Source: Patiria miniata (lineage: Eukaryota > Echinodermata > Asteroidea > Valvatida > Asterinidae). Taken from it: a stretch of DNA of 64,000 bases. Positions 51,101 to 63,100 of this stretch are shown here, piece by piece. A program made the translations under genes and the position numbers. Within the stretch, counting starts at the first letter, position 1. Each line of letters starts with the position of its first letter. Location of the stretch: assembly GCF_015706575.1 (NCBI RefSeq), contig NW_024037056.1:12103176-12167175 (forward strand). The letters run 5' to 3'. The notes under the pieces are model-generated. The model was not told the origin of the DNA and did no database searches. It saw only the letters and a program-made list of their open reading frames with translations.

Positions 51101-54100
51101 CGCAGTGTTGAAAGTGTTCCAAACATGCGCGCTTGCTGCTCGAAATGTGTTCGAAATACGACGTAGCCGTTGTGCAAGTTGACACTCAAAATACCGATGC
51201 ACGGGGATGGTCTGTAGGAAATGACGTCATTTGAACGAGACCTATAGAATGACCACTGACAATTTTGTGCACCGCGTGCGTGTTCCATCTTTACTGTGCG
51301 TCAAGTTTGCTCGAAGATAAATAAAATGTAGACGCATTACATTATTCCGAGTTCCACTCGCGCTCGCGGGATAATTAATAGTGTCTTCGCGTGAGCTTCG
51401 GGAGTCGTTAGCAATGCGTTCCAATGTCTCTCCCAGTGGTCTCCCCTAACTCTCCCTTTCTTACCGTTGAGGGGGTACTTGTGCACGGAGCCCATACTAA
51501 TTGTAACTGAATTTCTATTTTTCAAAAAAATGCTGCTACATGTACGTTTTCCGATTTTTCCAATTTGAATACTTAATGGCACACCTTCTTCTGGAGTTTC
51601 TTCCGGCTCCACTGCCTCCGGGTTCTCTGTTTTTTTCCACGGGGAAAATTTGACGACAGTTTTCAGTGAATTGACACGGGCCTCAGTTTTACAGAATTTA
51701 CAAGTTTTGCTTCTGCGGCTAATGAGTTTTGGGAATTTGTTATCTCGCTGTAAGCTGTGCTTTGTTTTGCGAAGCAAAAGTTAAACTTGGTGCTTATTAG
51801 TGAATCTTGTAAACGGGTTCCTGCAAGTCGTCTGGGAGAAAAGACTTCCGCGATTTTTCCCAAAAGTTTTCCATGATAAAACATGGAATCTATTTATTTT
51901 TTTTGGATAGTCATGGAAAAACGGACGACACATTTTTGAGTCACTGATTTCTGGAATTCTATGATCCATAATTCCATGATTCCTTGGATCAATTTCCATG
52001 TTTGTCACGGAAAACACTGGGAAGTGTCAAGGAATTTTTCCATGATAAATGGTGAGTTTTCCACATGCAGTCACGGAAAAGAGCTCCTGTAGGGAATCCT
52101 GAAAAATTCCTGGAAATAAAACCTCCAGATATTGCCATATTTTTTCCTTGGGAATTTTCCAATTTTTTTCCCCAAACATTTTCCGTGACTCGTCCCGGAG
52201 TTGGTGTTTCCGGATCAACTTTTACCCCCAGATTTCCACAACAGGAACCCTACTGTAAAACTGAGCCCCGGTTCGGTAAGATCTAGCTGTGCAAAAAAAA
52301 ATCAAAGTGCATTGTGGGAAACCGTGTGTGCCGAGCGCGTGTGAAGGAAGGGGAGAAGGAATAGTCCTGGAAGTCTGTGCATAATTAATAAACAAACACT
52401 GGTGTGGGGACCAAAATATCATGCACTTAAAAAAAGAACGAAACGTAGCGGCGGACTAAAAGTTATAATATTAATATCATTTTTAACTTTGCATGTTTAT
52501 TTAATAATTAATAATTAATCATCAACACTGTTTCATTCGAAATTTAGTTTTCTACACTCAATTAGACGATTATAATAAAGCTCAGAAGCACTTCTGTAGC
52601 CAACGCAACAAAATTACTATTATTAATTTTTTCATTTTGTGAAGCCAAAATTCGAAAAAAGAAGAAGAAAAAACAGCCAGAGACAACATTTGTCAATGAT
52701 TAACTGCCACTCTCAAAACAGTCAGCGACTAAATTGATTTTGAACTACGATCTATTTTAACATCTTTATTAGCCGAGACAGCTGTGTGCAGTGGACACTG
52801 TATTCTATCGGTGCAGAAAGTGTCAACGTTACAATGTAAGCATTTTCAAAGAGTGCTGTTTGATTTGCGGTTCTCGTGTTGATTGGTTCTCGCATCATTT
52901 TGAAGGGGGGCGCCTGAAAGGTTCTCCAATTTGACAACGTTCTAATGAATCAGATTGAATGCAAAGACATCATTTTTGAAATACAGTGGAACGTCGCTGT
53001 ACCGAACATCACTATGCCAAACATTCGGCGATACCGAACACCGTGCTTGGCTTCCGATTTTTGTGTACAAAACGTACCGAACGTTGTTGAAAAATGTCAA
53101 CAGAAGAGCGACAAGTGGCTATTATTTCCCCAAGGAATAGAAGGGGAAAGCCACCCACTGCTGTAGGTAGTAAGCTCAAAAACTGTGTAATTACATAATT
53201 CAATAGTCAGCACGTGTTCAAAGTCGTCTTTCAGTAACTACCAGGGCATGCAGGGTGAAGTTCTAAAGGGCGCTATTTATTGAAAAGTGAGTACCGGAGC
53301 ACAGACAGCTTAAAATCGCTTATAACGAATGATCGCTATTGTTTGTTATAGCGGCGTTCCACTGTACAAGTCTTTTCTAAAACCAAAATTTGCTGAACAG
53401 GGATATATAAAAAGAAATCAAACAGCACCCTGAATTAAGTAACACTTAAGTCAAAGACCTGTTGGGGAAAAAATGGCAAAAACAAAAGTGAATTTTTTCG
53501 ATTTTCATTTGGAATTGGAACAATTTACTTTTTCTTCAGCAAATGTGCCCAATAACAGTTTTGTAATGCACTGGGTTTTTTTTTTGCGATATAATTTCAT
53601 CAAAACAAGAGCGAACAATGCCCTGGGGGGGGGGGGGGCATAGTACCAACTAGGAGGCCCACTACCATAAAGAATACAAAAACACATATGTATGGCTTTT
53701 GCAGTTGGGGGGTAAGTGCTTGCCAAGGGGGTGCCGGCCCCACCAGCCCCCCCCCCCCCTGGCGACGGGCCTTGATAGCGTGAAAGGCCCTTTAGTCTCC
53801 ATTTTTGCCACTTAATTTACACTCAAGACACACTTTTTTTAAGAAAGACAAATTCTTTCAGGAGGAGTATAACCATCAGTTAGGCCTTTGGCAACTGCAG
53901 GCAGCTACTCTCAAGCAGAAACCTGCTTAGTAAATTGTTTTTGCCGACCAGAACCCAGCTGAAAATGAGTCACAAAGTCCCTGTCTTATGATGAGAGATT
54001 AAACAATCTGCAACTGACCACACTAGAAACAAGAAGGAAAAGGGGGGATCTCATCCAAACCTACAAAATCATGACTCAAATCGACAGGATCAATCCAGAC

Positions 54101-57100
54101 TCAGTGTCTAAGAAAGCTGGGTACCAGACGACATTCACAGAAACTAGCCAAATCCAGACCAAAACTTGATGTCAGAAAGCCCTTCTACAGCCAGAGGGTA
54201 GTGGATAGCTGAAACGAATTGCCTGAGAGTGCCATCCAAGCGCCCACACGTCTCTGCTTCAAGCAGAATTTAAGTAACTTGGGTTTTTAATGGGCAAATG
54301 AAGCCTGCTTAACCCTGCCACACTTTTCTTCTACATGACGTGAAGTTGGAGCTGTGGCCTTCAAGGTATGTTTGTTCAAGGTATGTACAAATAACATAAA
54401 CTGTTTACAATTTCTGGTCAAGCAACTATTTTTCTGTGCTAGGCAAATTAAGCTCCGTGATACTGGCGCAAGCCTCATGTTGTTTGACAGAACTTTTAAA
54501 CCTTGGACGGCTTCAAAAGACACCGATACTTACTGTTGACCATCATTGAGAAGACGCGCTCGTCTTTGCCATGGTCGTTCTCCACGATGCAGCTGAACTT
54601 CCCCGTGTCGGTCATCTCCGACTTCTTGACTTCCAAGACGTGGACGTCCTGCTTCTCCAAGAACTTGACCTGACAAAAGAGATAAATCGAGGAGGGAGAA
54701 TTAAATTTGGTTTAGAGGAAATAAGATGGACAACTGGGTCACTAGTCCTTGACAGTTTTCAAGTTGGAGATGAAAAGCTCTCTGATTTTAAACAGAAATC
54801 TAAGTCTTTTTTAAAGCTATAGTCCATCATTTGCAGCCATCCGAAAAGTAACTGGCGTAATTACTGTTGAAAAACAAACTTGGTTGAAAGATAGTAAGGG
54901 GACTAAACTCCCTGTGAAATTATTCTTTCTGGGAAGCTGTCATTTTGAAGTAATCAACGAAAGAAGGCATTTCCAACGGTGATTCTTAAGAAGCACCGTA
55001 GGAAAATTTAAATTAGTAGTTCGTTTTGTTATTCAGCACAGCGCGCACAAGTATTGGAACGACGCACACGCGCGCGCGGTTGTTATAATTCGTCGGATCA
55101 GTGCGCGACGCCGCGTACAGCTGCAATTCAAAACAATTCAAAACATGATTCAGTAACTTTTGATTTGAAATTGAGATCTTAGAATGCTGCTTTTCTCGGA
55201 ATGTACAGCTGAAGCTTAGCTGAAACTTCATCAGGTTAGTTGCTCAGTATCCTTCATTAGATTTTGAACACTTTTGTTGCTTCAAACGAACAAAATGCAC
55301 TAATTACAAATGATGGACTATAGCTTTAACTAGTACCGTGCATGACTTTAGCATCTACATGTAACTTTGATATTAACCTCCTATGCAAATGTACAATCAG
55401 TGCCAAGTTGTCCTTTCAGTCAAAATCAAGCAAGTGACTGTTTTCAACTGTTAAGAGCTCCCAGCCTACATAAAGCAGGATTGACTGGCTGGGACTGTTT
55501 ATGTAACTCGATACAGCTATGCTTTGACTGTAGGTGATTGATAAGCCAGCTGTGCCCACTTCTTGCCTGCTTTTGTCTGTTGACTGAATTTGACTAGTCA
55601 CAGTGCTTGCTTGAAATATGATCTGACTGTTGGTGACTAGCCTGTGGAAAAGGCATGGCAGGGAAGAGGATTGAACTTTGACTGTCTGTGACTGGTCGGA
55701 CAGCAGGAGGCTTTGAGATAAACAGTGAGATACGCAGCCCCACAGGTCCAGCAATTTTTTTCCTTTTTTTTGGAAAGGGGAATGATAATGTCAATGTAGA
55801 CATAATGTATGTATCCAACACTTTTGGTGCTCATAGTCCTACAGCATTGATACCCCCGCCCATTGGGCCTATGAAAGTATCCCAAAACTTTCCCCAATAC
55901 CTCAACAGTACAGAGTTCATTGTTGCCATTTTGGCGCAAATAGCTAATACAAACAAGACATTCAACTTTCTTCAATCAGAAGCACCCAATATGCTCTTGA
56001 GAAGGGGGAAGCAAAATTACGACAAAGTGTCTTGCCCAAGGACACAATCACTGCAGACACTGCAAGCCGGCCGGACCGATCCCCACATACACTTACAGCG
56101 TAGCGATTCTTGTAGCCATCGTCAATCTTCGTGCTGCCTTTGTACCATGTGACCGTGGGCTTCGGTTTGCCTTCCACCACAGCCTCAAACTTCACTGACT
56201 GACCTATGGGTCAAAAAGGTCAAAGGTCAAAGACATGGACTGATTAGTTTTATGGGGGAAAAAATGGAAAGAAAAGGAAACTAAAGCTTCATGTCAACAC
56301 AGTTGAAAGCAATTCCACAGAACTGTTGCACATAGGAGAAGGAGCAATCAAACTGTCACAGATGTAAATGGACTATGACTAGTTCATTGCTAATTTTTGC
56401 CAAGTCAAAATTTTCTGAGCAAAATTTTTTGCTGAGCCGAGTTGCTGTACGGTCATCACAAGTCATCCATTCATTCACACAAGTATCAAAGGAATGCCTC
56501 TGCCGCAGTTCATTTCATCAGCTTGAACTTGACTTACAAGACTGGACGATCAGTGACCGACTTTTGATTGACTTGGGTACTTTGTTCCTCTCGGAAAACT
56601 ATGAGTAAACACTTTGAACTTTATCACTGAATTTAAATAACAGAACTAGTCTTGATACAAGACGCTCTTAGCGGGGTAGTTCGCAATAGAAGGTACTTCC
56701 GAGCAGCGTGCATGTTCCCATTCACGAACCACTTGGTCAACGAACCACACGCAAAGAACGTCTTGGGAATTTTGCATTGCAACAAGGAGTTAGTGTTGTG
56801 CAAACCCGACCCGACCCGAAACCGACACAACCCAAAACCGACTTCGGGTCAGGTCGGGAAGGTTGTCCATAATTTTACCCAGGTCGGGTCGGTTTTGTGT
56901 TTGTGACTTTTGGGTCAGGTCGGATAAGCCATTTTTGGAAAACCCAAAATAAACTGAAATAAAAAAAACAGTTCAGAGATTCACACGGTGCAATATCTAG
57001 TGCAGTCACTGCGCCCGGTTTCGGTTCAGATTCGGTTTATATCTATAATGTTTCGGGTCGGTTTAGCCTGGTCAACCCAACCCGATGCACAACACTGCAG

Positions 57101-60100
57101 GGCGTGACTTAATGTGCAAAATAGCAGCACAAGCGCATTGGTGGAAACAAAAGAGCTGTTCCGAAAACTGTTACTCAGGCGATGGCACTAGGCGCCGGCA
57201 CTAAAACAAAACAGACAAACGCAGCAAAAAAATACGATATAGGCCTATAATTGGATGTGTTGTCACCAACCTTCAATGACTTGGACCTTGCAGGGCGACT
57301 CAATGAAAGAGGGTGGCCCGCCTTCCTCCTTCATCTTGACGGCCGGTGGGGGAGCCGTGGGCTTGGTCTCAGCCGGCTTGACCGACTGACCAGTCTTTCT
57401 GAACCCTGACCCGACACAAATATACAAAACTTAGTTTAACGAACAGGCAAAGTGGATTTTAAAAGTGAATGCGTTAGCTACGGAACACACTTTCATATGC
57501 CTGGTCAACTTAACTGGAATTGAAATAATTATTGAAATTGGAATATTAATAAATTGATAGCGTTGGAGAAAAGTCAAAATAATACATGCAAATTTTTGAT
57601 TTATATGTTAAAGTTCTTCATTTTTTCGCCTTGTAATGAGTCATATTGTTGTAGTTTTACCCCCCCCCCCCAGTGTTTTTTTTCCCCAAAAGTATTTGGT
57701 TCTGCCAAAAATCACAATTCAAGGCATGCAAATTTGCAACTGAAACAGCATATCTACACCGGTGTAAATGGTTTGTGGAATGCCTTACATTTTGCAAATT
57801 AAATATCTTTAGAAGGGATATACAGTGTACCTAAAAGTTTGTTCAGCCAAGAGTCACAATTTTAAGAAAAAGGTTAGAGCATGCAAACCACTGAACTAAT
57901 GTGTCTCCATAAAGTGTTTGAATTTATGAAGCATTTCTGTGGTATGAACTAAGTGAATTTGATAATCACAAAAACAAAAAATATTCAACATTTAATTAAG
58001 GAGGCTTTTAAGCATGCAGGTAAGTTTAATCAACGGCGATAATCTCCAAGTTAAATTTGACCAAGCTGTCAGCCCACCAACTTAAAAAAAAGTTTTAACA
58101 AGTACAGGGAGACAACTAAATGATTATTTTCTGACTTTTTTTCTGACAAATTTTTACTTTGAAAGTTTGAATATATTCAACAGTCTAAGCTTAAAAACTT
58201 AAGCCTTAGTTTTTATGCATGAAGTTGCAAAGTAGAAAACACTGCCAAAAACTGTTAGTTATAACTTTTCAAGTGAGGTTGTGAAGGGATACTGAATTTC
58301 CAATGGTTCCTGGACACGTTTCATATCTCACACTGTTGCCAGGGTTCACATTGTTAAATTCTAGCGACGAGTTTTAAAGGGAATATACATCATTTGCTTT
58401 TGCTGTAATTTTCAGAAATGGATGGAATTGGGGGGTTGGAAATATATAGCAAATATAGTTACACTGACTTTTTTGAGGTTTTGGGTTCGAAAATGCTATA
58501 AAAACCAAGAAAAACAATCATTTTCCTGTAGTCTGGTTCCCTTACTCCATATAAGAAGAAACAGAGCAGTTTACATACATTGGGGAATTGTAAGGTCAGG
58601 GAACCAGTCTAGCTGGCTTGTACCCGTTCATAGGTGTGTAATTGATTGCAAACAAGTGCGATGGTCAATTGGGGCCAGTATTTGAAAAAAAGCCAGTTTT
58701 TTCCAACGTTGGTCGGCCGACCAGCGTTGGAAATTGATACAAAAATAGTACTTTTCTTGAAAATGACAGTATACCAGGTGCCATGATTTTACAGGATGCT
58801 TTACACTGTCATTCACTAACAGTCCAGCAAGGTATTTCAAAATGATTTGATAGTTTTATTTTTTGATGTTTGCAAATGTTGTATTTTCCCTTTAACACAA
58901 GATTAAATTTACCACAATACGATGAAATACAACACAACATATACATGTAATACATTTTATCTACATGTACTACACACACAAAAAAGAGCCAGATATTTTT
59001 TGGAGAATAAGATTAGTACTCGAACATTTTTTTTTTAAAAACTGCCAACTTTAAATTTACAATACATGTAAAATTTCCAGTGTCAATATTATCAAAGATT
59101 TAACTCACTGAGATAAATGATTACCGTAATGTCAAACTGTTTCCATTGATTTGGCATAATTTGTATTTTTTTTTTCTGACCAAAATTATTTTATTTTGAC
59201 ACTTCCTTAATTTTCCGCATCACTGACTTAACAGTTCACGCCGGATGACTTGTATGTATACATGCAAAGGTTTTGTGGTATTCGGAACGGATGACGGATA
59301 AACACGCAGGGAGCGAGGCCGGAAATATCTGTCAGTGACCCGCTCACAGCGAGCGAGGCCGGAAATATGAGTGTGCTGCCCGAGAGTGATGGCTTCAACC
59401 CGCCTGGCTTGAGGTCGAGTGAAAAATAATCCCGCGCCTCGTTCCGTTCTGGTCAAAATAATCCCGGCACAAACTGGTTAAAACAGACAGGGAACTTCAG
59501 TTAACAGCAGCTAGTCTGGATACAAAATAATCTGCAAAACAAAATTTCTGGAACAAGTGACAAAATTACAAATGTACCACACAGCAAGGTCAATATTATC
59601 AGTGGAGTTTTGGGGTAATGACGGGCTTCTTCTTGCCTGGGTTTACAAGATTTGAGGAGCTTATTTTGCAACGGCAAAAAAAAAACGACTTAAATTTCTT
59701 TCTTTTCAAGTTATTTTATTTTGTTTCAGTTCAATCCTTTTTTTCTTGATGCTCTGAAAATCAGCAAAAGAAGCAAAGAATAATTAAATATTAACTATTT
59801 AGCTAGATTGCTGAAGTGCAAGAAACACCATTTCTGGGGGCTGCAGGTTCCAATCCTGCTTAAATTTATTTTGGGGAGCGTCTAACTTTTTTTCTCAGTA
59901 CTTTAAACTAGATGCCAAATAAAAAAATAAAACAATATTAGCAAAGGAAAAAAACAAACCCACTCAAAATTATGTCATTGTCAATTGTATATTCTGTTTT
60001 TTTGTTATTTTGGTAGCCCCAAATCTTCCAAACCCAGACACGAATATAAACAGTAGCATGCAATTCTCGCTTATTCGTGTGTGCATGTTTATGGTGTAAA

Positions 60101-63100
60101 TCGAGGACACACTTGTGAAGCTTCATCGAGTAATTTGAGGACATGAGTCAATTCGAGGACGACCTCGATTAGAAAATTTATTAAAGGAACAATGAGAGCT
60201 GTTGCAAAGATCGATGATGAGGAACAACAGAAAATCCTCAATTTACTCCATAAACAAACCTGCTTGCACGTCTGTGTGGGTGTGTGGGTGTGTTTGTGTC
60301 AAGGGGGTGGGGGACAGAGACTGCCACGGCAAAAGGGAAAGTGGAAAAAAAATAAATATCAAGTTGGACGTTGGCTTCACGGCAGTCACACCAGCGGGGC
60401 AAGCATTCACCTTCGTCGGGGGCGCTCTCTCCTTTCTTGGGTGCAGATTCCGGGGCGGACTCTTCATCTAATTGTCACATGAGGGCAGCAGACAGGTTGG
60501 CGGTTAAACATTTTAGGTTGAATGCAGAGAAAGAGTGCTGTAATGTCTTTGTGGAAACTAACTGTTTGATCAGCCAAATTGTTAAATATCATCTTTTGAA
60601 AGTGTAAAAAAATGGAAAAAATATAGTATGAATGTAATGACTCTGGAAAAATACTTCAAGTGAAATGAGGGCAAGTGTTTTTAAAATTAATATATATATA
60701 TATGTAAACTAAGATTGTTGCATCTGTAACTTGACAATGCATGTCATAATTATTGGGATTTTTTTTATAATATACTGATGTCGTTTGCTCAATTCTGTTT
60801 GAATTTGTTCTGTTTATTTACACTGAAGCGTTTAAAACTTTGCCAACTTAATTTAAAGAGATGATAAACTTTCAAAATTGACATACCCAGGTAATCGGTC
60901 GCCGACATCCGACGCTGTTTGGGAACAGCCGCCTGTTCCTCCGGCGCCTGTTGAGCCACGATCCCTCCCTCTGGGGTGATCTCAATCTCCACTGGAAGTG
61001 GTGTGGATTCAGCAGGGGTCTGCTCCATTGGCGTAACAGCCTCCTCTACTGGAGCAGGGGCTGATTTTGCAGGGGTTTGCTCCATTGGCGTAACAGCCTC
61101 CTCTACTGGACCAGGGGCCGATTTTGCAGGGGTTTGCTCCATTGGCGTAACAGCCTTCTCTACAGGAGCAGGGGCCGATTCCGCGGGGGTTTGCTCCATT
61201 GGTGTAACAGCTTCCTCTGCGGGGGCGGGCTTGGGCTTGTCGCCGGGGCGGGGTTTCTTCTCGGGCGGGGCCTCTTCGTCCTTCTTCGGAGCCTTCTTCT
61301 TGGACGGGGTCTCTGAAGAGAAAATGACGTAACCCTTCCGAAATGAGTGAATCTGTTCGAGTCGGAAGGCTACCCATAATGCCGCTGTTCTTGGATGGAC
61401 TTATTTTCAGACTTAAAACTTTTTTTTAAATTTCTTTCTTTCCTCCTTTTTAAAATTTCTTTCTTTCTTTCAAAAGGGACAAAAAAAAACCCAACTGATT
61501 CCTCGCTTTGGGAAATAAGGAATAAATACTTACAGCCATTTTTCTGTTGAAAAAAAAAAACCTTGACTGAAAGAGGATTTCAGATTCCGACCTCTGCATT
61601 TTCATGACCCCTATTTCTATCAAAAGAACAATCTAACCCCATAATCTGGCAAAGTACTTGTTCAGGGGCATTGGTCAGAAGCCGGAAAACACAATTATGA
61701 GTTTATATTATATTAACACAAAACTGTTCTTGTATTCTAGATGCCGCAGTTTTAAACCCTACGTAATTTGTTTCTGTTTCCCATCAAAAATTGATTAAAA
61801 TGTGGTCTGGTCTGTTTCCTTGAATATAAAAAAATTTCATCAAAAAGCTGCTAGAGACTTTAGGGTAGCGGTAAGTTAAATTGGCATTGTGCTGCCAAAA
61901 GCTTCTTTGCCGTGCTTACAAATGAAAAGTCATGCTTTGAGAAATTATAGTTACATCCTCAATGATAAACGATGATCAGCGTTATAGTTGTAGTTGTAGT
62001 AATAGTTATAAACAAAAAGTCTTATATATTTTCAGATGCAGCAGTTTGCACATTTCTTTTAAATGTGTGCAGTCATGCAGTGCACATTTTCCCGAAGTGG
62101 AGTACCTGCATATTCCAGCTGAAAAACAAATGCTTGTTACAACCATTATAACTAATTTTAACAATCATTTGCTATCTATATGCTTACCTTTATACCTTCC
62201 TAAAACATAAAAATAAAATCATTCATTCATATGCTTGCTGAAATAAATGCTTCACTTTTGCCGTCATGCAAGTGTGGCATACGTTACTGTGCATTTTTTG
62301 CTGTCCGCGTGCTGTACCTTGTCATGAAAATAAATGTATACTTTTATACTCAAACGTAAATGGCCATGCTTTAAAATAAAACATTTGCATGAGAAACGTT
62401 ACTGCATCATTTTCTTGCTTGCAGTTCAAACTAAAATGTCGTCTATGCCAACTTCTAAATTAATGCAAAAATGTTATTTTCATTTTTTAATTATTATTAT
62501 TTTTTTGTGGGCAAATAATGCCGTGCATATGATGCAATGTTTGTAGCGGCCTTGCCTGCTTCAGTTGGTTTCTCAACTTCTGGTTTTTTGGACGGTTTTT
62601 CTGGTTCCTTTTTCTTTGGCACTTCTGAAAATGAATTGAGTTTTAATTAATGACGACAAAATGTTGGATAAACCTGTAGAACGAAAAAAGAGCATCAGGT
62701 TAGTTAGTTTGTGTATGTTATGCAAATTAGACTTTCTTTAAATAAATATGTTTACAGCTAACTTTTACAAAGTGCAACTGTTAGTTGGTTTTGAAAAAAA
62801 TGTAACTGGCAAGGGCTATATTTATACACGTATTTACTCCCAAAAAACATGCTGTGCATTTCAAGATCTGCAAAGACCAGACACACAAGAAATATTTACA
62901 AGCATGTCTTGTATAAAGCCGGACAGAACATAATAAATAAACATAAATTTATAATAAACTAAATGAGCTGACAAACAGTACAGAAATACATTCAGTAAAA
63001 TGATATGCCATCATTCAGAAGACTGTAAGAATGTTGACAATAAAATAAAATAAAAAAATAATAATAAAAAAGAAATTAAAAAATGGCCGGTTTTGTCAAG

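Larger units (their letters stand above)
51627..54533 (-). other. Intron between exons 7 and 8, no exon seen inside
   Basis: About 2.9 kb. At 51840-52200 there are many TTTCCATGAT and ATCATGGAAA motifs in both orientations, probably a degenerate repeat. It also holds the pogo/Tigger-like element (52984-53364), a G-run and C-run segment (53620-53760) and a LINE fragment (53987-54276). Confidence 0.7.
57406..60410 (-). other. Intron between exons 4 and 5, no exon seen inside
   Basis: About 3.0 kb, AT-rich. It contains the TTAA-flanked elements at 58378-58891 and 59232-59477 and a C-run near 57660. A degenerate B-box-like GGTTCCAATCC occurs near 59848. I see no PEVK-type open stretch with splice sites here. 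Confidence 0.7.

Noticed and set aside
59795-59875. A tRNA or SINE head around GGTTCCAATCC
   Set aside because: The B box is imperfect, the A box is weak and no SINE body follows.
61009-61377. Cys/Gly-rich 122-codon frame over exon 3
   Set aside because: It is a shifted reading of the PEVK repeat exon; the true frame is fixed by splice phase and by PEVK composition.
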